From assembly GCA_035535495.1 (NCBI GenBank), contig DATLQA010000270.1, positions 1 through 12,062 on the forward strand: a stretch of DNA of 12,062 nt, in the 5' to 3' direction. The notes beneath the pieces are model-generated. The model had not been told where the DNA came from. It worked only from the letters and a program-made list of their open reading frames with translations, and did no database searches. Source of the stretch: DASUZB01 sp035535495. Its GTDB lineage: Bacteria > Actinomycetota > CALGFH01. The number at the start of each line of letters is the position of its first letter. Position 1 is the stretch's first letter. The position numbers were made by a program, and so were the translations under genes. Shown one piece after another: positions 6,954 through 12,062 of the stretch.

Positions 6954-8118
6954 TCAGGTCCGGCTCCAGCTGCCGACGCACTGGCCGGCCGCGTTGCGGC
7001 CGGAAGAGCTCAACCAGATGGACCATGCGACCCCGTTCCTCGTCTGCGACCTGGACACGGTGCGCGAGCGCTACGCCCGCCTGACCGCGGCGCTGCCAGG
7101 GGTGGCCTGCTTCTACGCGCTCAAGTGCAACTCGTCGCCCGAGCTGCTGGCGGCCTTCGCCGGTCTCGGCGCCAGCTTCGAGGTGGCCTCCTGCACCGAG
7201 CTGCGCATGCTGCAGGACCTCGGCGTCGAGGCGGACACGGTGCTGTACTCCAATACCGTCAAGCCCGCGTCCCACGTGGCCGAGTCGTTCGCCGCCGGGC
7301 TCTGGCGCTACGCCTTCGACTCCGAAGGCGAGCTGTACAAGCTGGCCGAGCAGGCTCCCGGCGCCGCCGTCTACGTCCGCCTCCGGGTCGACGACTCGAC
7401 CAGCCTGTTCCCGCTGTCGCGCAAGTTCGGCGCCGAGGCGCAGGAGGCGCGGGCGCTGATGCTGCTCGCCCGCAGCCTCGGCCTCCGCCCCTACGGGGTG
7501 ACCTTCCACGTCGGGTCGCAGTGCACCACCACCAGCGCGTGGCGGCAGGCGATCGCCGCGGTTGGCCGGCTGCTCACCCAGCTGGCCAGCGACGGCATCA
7601 CCCTGGAGATGCTGAACCTCGGCGGCGGCTTCCCGGCGGAGTACGTGGAGCCGGTGCCCTCGATCGACCAGATCGCCAACACCATCGAGTCGGCACTGTA
7701 CGAGCTGCTCCCCTACCGTCCCGGTCTGCTGGCCGTCGAGCCCGGACGCTACCTCGTGGCCGAGAGCGCGGTGATGGTCGGCGGCGTGCTCGGCCGGGAG
7801 GTGCGCGCCGGGGAGAACTGGGCGTACCTGGACGTCGGTGCCTACAACGGCCTGATGGAGACCCAGCAGACCGTCAACCAGTGGCGCTACCCGCTGTGGA
7901 GCTCCCGCCCCGACCACGCCGCCGACCAGGTGCCGTTCACGGTGACCGGGCCGAGCTGCGACAGCTCCGACACCATGTTCTACGGGGTCCACCTGCCCGC
8001 CACCCTCGACGCCGGCGACCGCCTGTACATCGGGTCGGCCGGGGCGTACACCCTCAGTTACGCCTCCAGCTTCAACGGCTTCCCCCCGCCGACCCCGGTG
8101 TTCCTCGGCCAGCGATGA
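6931..8118 (+). CDS. Ornithine/lysine decarboxylase-type PLP enzyme (fold III)
   Basis: A 395-aa fold-type III (alanine racemase-like) PLP decarboxylase. Visible residues: the PLP Schiff-base lysine K65 in FYALKCNSSP; HVGSQ (193-197) stacking on the cofactor; GGGF (231-234) and EPGRY (270-274) binding the phosphate; GPSCDSSD (340-347) with the catalytic Cys343-Asp344 pair; and GAYT (371-374) near the C-terminus. Cys-Asp at this site is the ornithine/lysine decarboxylase form, whereas diaminopimelate decarboxylases have Cys-Glu. DVGAYNGLMET (301-311) resembles bacterial ornithine decarboxylases. The likely reaction is ornithine to putrescine and CO2 in the cytoplasm; related enzymes act in siderophore pathways. 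ATG6931 has AAAGG 6 bases upstream; ATG6937 is a less likely alternative. The MFS gene overlaps by ATGA, implying translational coupling. Confidence 0.85.
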   Translation: MKMQLIDHQVRLQLPTHWPAALRPEELNQMDHATPFLVCDLDTVRERYARLTAALPGVACFYALKCNSSPELLAAFAGLGASFEVASCTELRMLQDLGVEADTVLYSNTVKPASHVAESFAAGLWRYAFDSEGELYKLAEQAPGAAVYVRLRVDDSTSLFPLSRKFGAEAQEARALMLLARSLGLRPYGVTFHVGSQCTTTSAWRQAIAAVGRLLTQLASDGITLEMLNLGGGFPAEYVEPVPSIDQIANTIESALYELLPYRPGLLAVEPGRYLVAESAVMVGGVLGREVRAGENWAYLDVGAYNGLMETQQTVNQWRYPLWSSRPDHAADQVPFTVTGPSCDSSDTMFYGVHLPATLDAGDRLYIGSAGAYTLSYASSFNGFPPPTPVFLGQR

Positions 8119-9302
8119 GCCCCGGCCCGCGGCTGCGCCGCCTGATCGCCGCCGCGCTGGTCGACTCGTTCGGGCTGTCGCTGGGCTGGACGGTCCTCAG
8201 CCTGCAGGTCGTGCGCACGCACGGGCTGGGGGCGCTGGGCCTGTGCAGCGCCGCCATGCTGGTCGGGGTCGCCCTGTCGGCACCGGCCGCGGCCAGGCTC
8301 AGCGCGCGGATCGACGGGCGTGCCCTGCTGCGGTCGACGGCCATCTGCGAGGCGGTGCTGCGCGTCGGGACGTTCACGCTCCTGCTGGCCGGCGCGCCGC
8401 TGCCGGCGGTCGCCGTCGCGGTCGCCGTCATGAACGTGGTGGCGTGGACCGGCTACGCCGGCATGCGCGCCGAGGTCGCCGAGGCCGATCCGCGCGGCGC
8501 CGCCATGACCTGGTACATGGTGGCCGTGGCCACGATCGAGGCGGCCGGGATCGCGGTCGCCGCGCTGCTCCCGACCGGGCCGGCTGGCACGGTCGGCGGC
8601 GGCCTGCTGGTCGCGGTGGTCGCCGGCTACGGCGCCTGCCTGCTGCCGACCTGGTGGATCGCGCGCGACGCGCGGGTCGGCCGCGCCCGCCCCCTGCGGG
8701 GATCCGGCCGGCACCGCCCGACCGGGCTGCTGGCGGGCGGGGCGCTGGTGATGCTGCTCGGATCCGGCCCGACCCTGCTCGCCGTCGGCCTCGCCGCCCA
8801 GCTGCACGGCACCAAATGGGTGGCCGGCTCGGCGTTAGGGTACGCGGTGGGCAGCCTGCTCGCGCCGATCATGGTGGCCTGGCTGGGACGGCGGCGGCTG
8901 TCGCCGGCGATCGCCTGGCCCGCCTGGGGTGTCGGCATGGTCGCCGGCTGGACGGTCGCTCCCTGGCATCCTGCCGGGCTGCTGGTCGCGCAGCTGCTCT
9001 CGGGGATGTGCATGAGCTCCCTCGAGGGCGACATGGACGCCCGCGTGGCCGCGAGCGGGCACGGCCGCGGCGTGACCGCCGGCCTCGCCTCCGCGGCGGC
9101 GCTCCGCGCCTTCGGCAGCGCCGCCGCGGTCGGGCTCGCGCCCCGCGCGGTGGCGTGGATCGGGGTCGAGTGGCTGAGCGCGGCCCTCGCCGTCCTGCTC
9201 GGCACGGCGCTGGCCGCGGGGATCGCGCGGCACCTCGACCGCGCCGGCGACCGGGCCGGGCGACGCCAGGGCGTCGCCACGGTGCTGAGCGGTCACGGCT
9301 GA
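8115..9302 (+). CDS. MFS-like transporter coupled to the decarboxylase
   Basis: A 395-aa, strongly hydrophobic protein with about 10-12 membrane segments, of MFS type. The N-terminal half shows the usual TM2-TM3 basic loop (AARLSARIDGRALLRS, about 59-74); a central cytoplasmic loop with many Arg (about 184-202) separates the halves; the second half includes GTKWVAGSALGYAVGSLLAPIMVA. Its ATG (8115) overlaps the TGA of the decarboxylase in an ATGA junction, so the two proteins are very probably co-translated. By that context it may export the amine made by the enzyme, or a compound derived from it; that is inference, as nothing in the sequence fixes the substrate. A low-complexity Ala/Val/Gly composition makes family assignment less certain. 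Confidence 0.78.
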   Translation: MSPGPRLRRLIAAALVDSFGLSLGWTVLSLQVVRTHGLGALGLCSAAMLVGVALSAPAAARLSARIDGRALLRSTAICEAVLRVGTFTLLLAGAPLPAVAVAVAVMNVVAWTGYAGMRAEVAEADPRGAAMTWYMVAVATIEAAGIAVAALLPTGPAGTVGGGLLVAVVAGYGACLLPTWWIARDARVGRARPLRGSGRHRPTGLLAGGALVMLLGSGPTLLAVGLAAQLHGTKWVAGSALGYAVGSLLAPIMVAWLGRRRLSPAIAWPAWGVGMVAGWTVAPWHPAGLLVAQLLSGMCMSSLEGDMDARVAASGHGRGVTAGLASAAALRAFGSAAAVGLAPRAVAWIGVEWLSAALAVLLGTALAAGIARHLDRAGDRAGRRQGVATVLSGHG

Positions 9303-9342
9303 GCCGGTCGCCCGCCCACGCCTGACGTGGGATGCTACCGCC

Positions 9343-9972
9343 ATGCCGCTCGACCTCACCCCCGACGACGTGCTGGCCACCACCCGGACGGTCCGCAAGC
9401 GCCTGGACCTGACCCGGCCGGTCGAGCGCGAGGTGCTGGAAGACTGCCTGCTCCTGGCGCAGCAGGCGCCGAGTTCGAGCTTCTCCCAGAACTGGCACTT
9501 CGTGGTGGTCACCGACGCCGGCAAGCGGGCCGCGCTCGGCGAGTTGTGGCGCAGCGTCGCCGGCCCGTACCTGGAGCACCGGGCCGCCGCCGCCGCGACC
9601 GACCCGAGCATCGCCCGGATCGGCGACGCCGTCCGCCACCTGGCCGAGCACATCCACGAGGTGCCGGTCCACCTGATCCCGTGCGTGGAAGGCAGGACCG
9701 ACGGCAAGCCGGCGGCGGCGCAGGCGTCACGCTGGGCGTCGATCATCCCGGCGGCGTGGAGCTTCATGCTGGCCGCCCGCGCGCGCGGCCTCGGGACCGC
9801 CTGGACCACCTTCCACCTGCGGCACGAGCGCGAGGCCGCCGAGCTGCTCGGCATCCCCTACGACCAGGTGATGCAGGCCGCGCTGATCCCGGTGGCGTAC
9901 ACCATCGGCACCGAGTTCAAGCCGGCCGTGCGCAAGTCACTGGACACCATGGCCCACTGGGACCACTGGTAA
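9343..9972 (+). CDS. Nitroreductase-family FMN oxidoreductase
   Basis: A 209-aa cytoplasmic flavoprotein of the nitroreductase family, which reduces nitro, quinone or related electron acceptors with NAD(P)H through FMN. Evidence: TTRTVRKRLDLTRPV (13-27), the N-terminal FMN-phosphate Arg cluster; LAQQAPSSSFSQNWHFVVV (39-56), the family core motif; and ASIIPAAWSFMLAARARGLGTAWTT (132-156), the flavin-contact helix and loop. Length is typical. The C-terminus (KSLDTMAHWDHW) is Trp-rich, as in other actinobacterial members. No clear Shine-Dalgarno precedes ATG9343; GATGCT at 9331-9336 ends six bases before it, so the mRNA might be leaderless. The gene follows the MFS gene by 40 bp and could be in the same transcript. 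It converges with the dehydratase, only 10 bp between stops. Confidence 0.9.
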   Translation: MPLDLTPDDVLATTRTVRKRLDLTRPVEREVLEDCLLLAQQAPSSSFSQNWHFVVVTDAGKRAALGELWRSVAGPYLEHRAAAAATDPSIARIGDAVRHLAEHIHEVPVHLIPCVEGRTDGKPAAAQASRWASIIPAAWSFMLAARARGLGTAWTTFHLRHEREAAELLGIPYDQVMQAALIPVAYTIGTEFKPAVRKSLDTMAHWDHW

Positions 9973-9982
9973 GCCTGGCTGG

Positions 9983-10996
9983 CTACGCCACCGTCTCCAG
10001 CAGCAGTCGCGCGCGCAGCCTGGCGTCGATGTTGCCGCCCGAGACGACCGCGGCGACCGGCCGCGGCCATGAAGGGGCCTGCGCCAGCCACAGCGCCGCC
10101 AGGCCGGCCGCGCCGGCCGGCTCGACCACCAGGCCGAGCCGCTCCAGGCAGTGCCGCATCGCCAGCCAGATGGTCGCGTCGGGCATGGTGACCACGTCGT
10201 CGACGAGCTGGCGGCAGATCGCCAGCGGCAGCGTCCCTGGCCGCTCGACCGCGAGCCCGTCGGCGATCGTCGCCACCGGCGACCGCTCCACCGCCCGGCC
10301 CAGCCGGAAGGAGGCGGCGAACGCGGCCGCCCCCTCGGCCTGCACCCCGACGACCCGGACCGCGGGCCGGAGCGCCTTGACGGCGCTCGCCACGCCGGCG
10401 AGCAGCCCACCGCCGCCGACCGGGACCAGCACCGTGCCGACCTCGGGGAGCTGGTCGAGCAGTTCGGCGCCGATGGTCCCCTGCCCGGCGATCACGTCGG
10501 GGTGGTCGAACGGGTGGATGAAGGTGGCGCCCTGCTCGGCGACGTGCCGCCCGGCCGCTACCAGCGCCTCGGTGACGGTGCCCTCGACGAGCTCCACCCT
10601 GGCACCGAGTGCCTCGGTGGCGGCGACCTTGACCGCGGGCGCGGTGGCGGGCATGTAGACCACCGCGGGAACGCCGAAGTACGCCGCCGCGAGGGCGACG
10701 CCCTGCGCGTGGTTGCCGGCGCTGGCCGCCACCACCCCGCCACGCCTGACGGCGGCTGGCAGCCGCGCCACGTGCACGAACGCTCCGCGCAGCTTGAACG
10801 AGCCGGTCCGCTGCAGCAGCTCGCACTTCAGGTGCACCGGCGGCCCGCCCGGCGCGGGGCAGGTGAGCACCGGGGTCTGGATGGCGACGCCGCCGAGCTG
10901 CTCGGCCGCCTGCCGGATGTCCTCGATCCCCACGATCGCGGCGGGCGCCGCGACGGCTGGTGGGCTGATCGAGCCGGGCAGGGCGGGTGCGGTCAT
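9983..10996 (-). CDS. Threonine/serine dehydratase, short form without ACT domain
   Basis: A 337-aa fold-type II PLP enzyme that deaminates threonine to 2-oxobutanoate (first step from threonine to isoleucine) and/or serine to pyruvate. PLP lysine K68 is in RTGSFKLRGA; SAGNHAQG (92-99) binds the substrate carboxylate; GGGGL (194-198) is the phosphate-binding glycine loop; EPAGAAG (292-298) and SGGNID (319-324) are the C-terminal cofactor contacts. The chain ends 13 residues after SGGNID, so the C-terminal ACT-like regulatory domain of biosynthetic IlvA is absent; the length matches catabolic-type enzymes. The leader upstream nonetheless looks like branched-chain amino-acid attenuation, pointing to a biosynthetic role. 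GAAGGGG lies 8 bases before ATG10996. The symbol is left empty because biosynthetic versus catabolic type is unresolved. Confidence 0.9.
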   Translation of the reverse strand: MTAPALPGSISPPAVAAPAAIVGIEDIRQAAEQLGGVAIQTPVLTCPAPGGPPVHLKCELLQRTGSFKLRGAFVHVARLPAAVRRGGVVAASAGNHAQGVALAAAYFGVPAVVYMPATAPAVKVAATEALGARVELVEGTVTEALVAAGRHVAEQGATFIHPFDHPDVIAGQGTIGAELLDQLPEVGTVLVPVGGGGLLAGVASAVKALRPAVRVVGVQAEGAAAFAASFRLGRAVERSPVATIADGLAVERPGTLPLAICRQLVDDVVTMPDATIWLAMRHCLERLGLVVEPAGAAGLAALWLAQAPSWPRPVAAVVSGGNIDARLRARLLLETVA

Positions 10997-11010
10997 CGGT
11001 TGGCCCCTTC

Positions 11011-11044
11011 AAAGAGAAAACCCCTCGTGCCAGGCACAGAGGGG
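11011..11044 (-). terminator. Intrinsic terminator (attenuator) before the dehydratase
   Basis: On the minus strand, CCCCTC (11044-11039) pairs with GAGGGG (11026-11021) and GTGC (11037-11034) with GCAC (11030-11027), giving a GC-rich hairpin with a bulged T and a three-base loop. It is followed at once by TTTTCTCTTT (11020-11011). Hairpin plus U-tract is a textbook Rho-independent terminator, rare in such GC-rich DNA. It lies only 14 bases before the dehydratase ATG and after its promoter, so it can only act as a regulated terminator within the leader. Confidence 0.8.
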
Positions 11045-11046
11045 TA

Positions 11047-11080
11047 GCGCGCGGGCTGGTGGTGAGCTCAGCCGGCGCGC
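11047..11080 (-). promoter_or_regulatory. Leader hairpin overlapping the end of the leader peptide
   Basis: GCGCGC (11080-11075) pairs with GCGCGC (11052-11047), and GGCTG (11073-11069) with CAGCC (11058-11054), with one C-C mismatch and a ten-base loop: 11 base pairs in all. The left arm covers the last codons of the leader peptide, so a ribosome's position would decide whether it forms. This matches the 1:2 (pause) hairpin of amino-acid attenuators. Confidence 0.6.
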
Positions 11081-11109
11081 ACGAGAATAATCGAGCGGAA
11101 CGCGGTCAC
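11068..11109 (-). CDS. Branched-chain amino-acid leader peptide, 13 aa
   Basis: Reads GTG ACC GCG TTC CGC TCG ATT ATT CTC GTG CGC GCC GGC then TGA, that is MTAFRSIILVRAG. Four consecutive codons specify Ile, Ile, Leu and Val, the products of the pathway that threonine dehydratase feeds. Both Ile codons are ATT, while the genes around it use ATC almost throughout, which would make the leader more sensitive to scarce charged tRNA-Ile. There is no Shine-Dalgarno; the GTG lies about nine bases past the predicted -10 box, so translation is probably leaderless. Function as a control peptide is inferred from this content together with the promoter, hairpin and terminator around it. Confidence 0.75.
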   Translation of the reverse strand: MTAFRSIILVRAG

Positions 11110-11117
11110 GGGCGGGA

Positions 11118-11146
11118 GTCTTACGCGGCTACGGCCACGCTGTCAA
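11118..11146 (-). promoter_or_regulatory. Promoter of the leader and dehydratase
   Basis: A consensus -35 box TTGACA (11146-11141) is followed after exactly 17 bases by TAAGAC (11123-11118) as -10. Transcription would start near 11111-11109, essentially at the GTG of the leader peptide. The -10 matches consensus at only three of six positions. Confidence 0.6.
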
Positions 11147-11172
11147 CGCAAGCGGCGATCTCGCGGCGGCGC

Positions 11173-11271
11173 TCAGACGACCTCGAACACGAACAGGCTG
11201 CGGTCCAGGTACTGGCCCGGGTCGTGCCAGGGGGCGCTGCCCGCCCGCCACCGGATGATCGCAGCCGCCAT
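11173..11271 (-). pseudogene. Small ORF or 3' remnant of a gene, 32 aa
   Basis: From ATG11271 this reads 32 residues ending DPGQYLDRSLFVFEVV, with G or C at nearly every third position, as expected for real coding DNA here. The same frame stays open upstream with good-looking codons for about eight more residues (DRWHSSEP) but then shows TGC, TGT, TCA, AGA and CCA, unlike neighbouring genes; a GTG at 11331 would give 52 aa. No Shine-Dalgarno is visible. It is either a small protein following the inhibitor gene or the 3' end of a truncated gene. I do not recognise a family. Confidence 0.35.
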
Positions 11272-11280
11272 CGGCTCGCT

Positions 11281-11310
11281 GCTGTGCCACCGGTCACAGC
11301 ACCGCTGTGA
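11281..11310. repeat. Overlapping inverted repeats with GCTGTG/CACAGC arms
   Basis: TCACAGC (11294-11300) and GCTGTGA (11304-11310) form a perfect 7-bp dyad around ACC. GCTGTG at 11281-11286 can also pair with CACAGC at 11295-11300, so two hairpins compete for the middle arm. It lies about 30 bases beyond the stop of the I42-like gene and could be a U-less terminator for that minus-strand gene, or a protein-binding site. Confidence 0.35.
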
Positions 11311-11338
11311 TCTTGGACGGCCGGCTCGCACGCGGCGG

Positions 11339-11704
11339 TCAGGCGGGTGGGGTGACGCGCACCTCGAGGAGGTGCTCGGCGACCGGCTCCTCCGGCGACC
11401 ACGGCCGGGCGAGCCGGAGCCGCCAGGTGGCGCTGCCGGGCCCGAGGGCGCGGACGACCAGGACCTCGGGGACGCCGTAGGCCGCCGGCGGCGGGCCGCC
11501 GGGCTGGGCGGTCGGTGCCCTGACCGGCTCGAGCCCGACCTGGACCTCGGCGCACGCCCGGTCGCCGGCGACGAAGTCGGCCCGCCAGGAGGTGCCCGCC
11601 CCGGCCGCGGAGCGCAACGGGCGGCGCCATTCCTCTCCCTCGGAGAGCGGCAGGACGGCGGGGAGCCCCGCGGTCCACTGCTCGTCAGCCGCGCCGGTGA
11701 CCAT
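11339..11704 (-). CDS. Chagasin/I42-like cysteine-protease-inhibitor homologue
   Basis: A 121-aa protein of the length and layout of the chagasin family (MEROPS I42), beta-sandwich inhibitors of papain-like cysteine peptidases. The best match is the C-terminal half: EVLVVRALGPGSATWRLRLARPWSPEEPVAEHLLEVRV (80-117), which fits the family pattern of an A-x-x-PG turn, a W/L-rich strand, then RPW(E) and a closing strand. Here RPWS is at 100-103. The first inhibitory loop, NPTTGY in chagasin, would correspond to GAGTSW (35-40), so it is degenerate, and the GxG of the middle loop is not obvious. Inhibitory activity is therefore uncertain; it may be a relative with another binding role. No signal peptide. 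Its ATG overlaps the upstream stop as TGATG, so the two genes are coupled. Confidence 0.6.
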   Translation of the reverse strand: MVTGAADEQWTAGLPAVLPLSEGEEWRRPLRSAAGAGTSWRADFVAGDRACAEVQVGLEPVRAPTAQPGGPPPAAYGVPEVLVVRALGPGSATWRLRLARPWSPEEPVAEHLLEVRVTPPA

Positions 11705-12062
11705 CAGGCCGGGCCGATCACGGGTCCCTCGTGCCAGCCGGCTTGGTCGCGCCAGTAGTGCTGCAGGCGCTGGTCGGTCCGGACGACGAGCACCTCGAGG
11801 TTCCTCCCCCACGAGCCCTGGCACAGCCCGGTGACCTCCCGCACGTCGTGGCCGAAGGTGGCGCCGCGCCGCCACTGCTCGTCCGAGGAGTTGGCCCGCC
11901 ACCAGTGCTGGACCTGCCCGCCCGCGGCCACGCACAGCTCGAAGTTGCCGTGCGGACCGCGCTCGTCGAGCATGCCGTGCTGGCCCTGGATCATCACCGG
12001 CGGGCTGGCGATACCGGCGCCGAACAGCGCGCCAGGGTTCCACGTGAAGGTCGCCTCGTCGC
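11704..12062 (-). CDS. C-terminal part of a beta-propeller/lectin-like repeat protein (5' end outside window)
   Basis: About 119 residues of the C-terminus are in the window; the frame is open to the window edge, so the start is missing. At least two repeats are seen: GNFELCVAAGGQVQHWWR ... QWRRGATFG and GRNLEVLVVRTDQRLQHYWRD ... GWHEGPVIG, each about 45-50 residues with a (N)xE(V/L)xV, QHxWR and W-x-x-G-x-x-(F/I)G pattern. Such Trp/Tyr-rich repeats occur in PLL-like (Photorhabdus lectin type) propeller domains, often joined to enzymes in actinobacteria. An internal ATG at 11997 is not the likely start, because the repeat sequence continues upstream of it (TFTWNPGALFGAG). The stop overlaps the ATG of the I42-like gene by one base. 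What the missing N-terminal part encodes is unknown. Confidence 0.65.
   Translation of the reverse strand, partial: DEATFTWNPGALFGAGIASPPVMIQGQHGMLDERGPHGNFELCVAAGGQVQHWWRANSSDEQWRRGATFGHDVREVTGLCQGSWGRNLEVLVVRTDQRLQHYWRDQAGWHEGPVIGPA

Noticed and set aside
6931..8118. Diaminopimelate decarboxylase (LysA) identity
   Set aside because: The catalytic motif is GPSCDSSD (Cys-Asp), whereas LysA has Cys-Glu here, and DVGAYNGLMET is ornithine-decarboxylase-like.
11011..11044. The same hairpin as a terminator for plus-strand transcription
   Set aside because: On the plus strand the A-rich tract precedes the hairpin and no U-tract follows it. The nitroreductase gene ends about 1 kb away.
10997..11146. 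T-box riboswitch upstream of the dehydratase
   Set aside because: The leader is only about 115 bases and lacks the conserved T-box sequence and specifier stem. A leader peptide with Ile-Ile-Leu-Val codons explains the layout better.
11339..12043. A single 234-aa reading frame spanning the whole right end
   Set aside because: Upstream of 11704 this frame is Arg/Ala-rich shadow. The propeller repeats lie in a different frame that ends at 11704, where the I42-like gene starts.

Overview
The window is about 12 kb of very GC-rich DNA whose genes show near-saturated G/C at third codon positions, frequent GTG starts and actinobacterial-type proteins. It is most likely a chromosomal segment of a high-GC actinomycete or a related Actinomycetota lineage. 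I cannot name a genus. I see no tRNA, rRNA, insertion sequence, phage gene or CRISPR array.

Left part (1-4039, all plus strand): an MFS permease of the FucP-like type; a secreted protein built from seven HAF repeats and followed by a 32-bp GC palindrome; a class I SAM-dependent methyltransferase; and a 175-aa protein of unknown function. They are separated by 65-171 bp gaps and look like independent single genes rather than one operon.

Middle (4059-9302): a large membrane PAS-GGDEF-EAL protein (cyclic-di-GMP turnover) on the minus strand is divergent from a plus-strand pair, an ornithine-decarboxylase-type PLP enzyme and an MFS-like transporter joined by an ATGA overlap. The 136-bp divergent region holds two copies of a 10-11-bp motif, with a third just inside the decarboxylase gene, plus a nested dyad in front of the GGDEF-EAL gene.

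Right part (9343-12062): an FMN nitroreductase (plus) converges on a short threonine dehydratase (minus). Upstream of the dehydratase is what appears to be a complete transcription-attenuation region: a promoter with a consensus TTGACA box, a 13-codon leader peptide containing consecutive Ile-Ile-Leu-Val codons (the Ile codons being ATT, rare in this sequence), a hairpin overlapping the end of the leader, and an intrinsic terminator just before the dehydratase ribosome-binding site. This is the most informative find in the window. Beyond it lie a small ORF or gene remnant, a chagasin/I42-like protease-inhibitor homologue, and, overlapping it by one base, the 3' end of a gene for a beta-propeller/lectin-like repeat protein that runs out of the window.

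Taken together this is mostly ordinary accessory metabolism and signalling. The points worth a second look are the branched-chain amino-acid attenuator on a dehydratase that lacks its usual allosteric domain, the decarboxylase-exporter pair, and the inhibitor/propeller pair.
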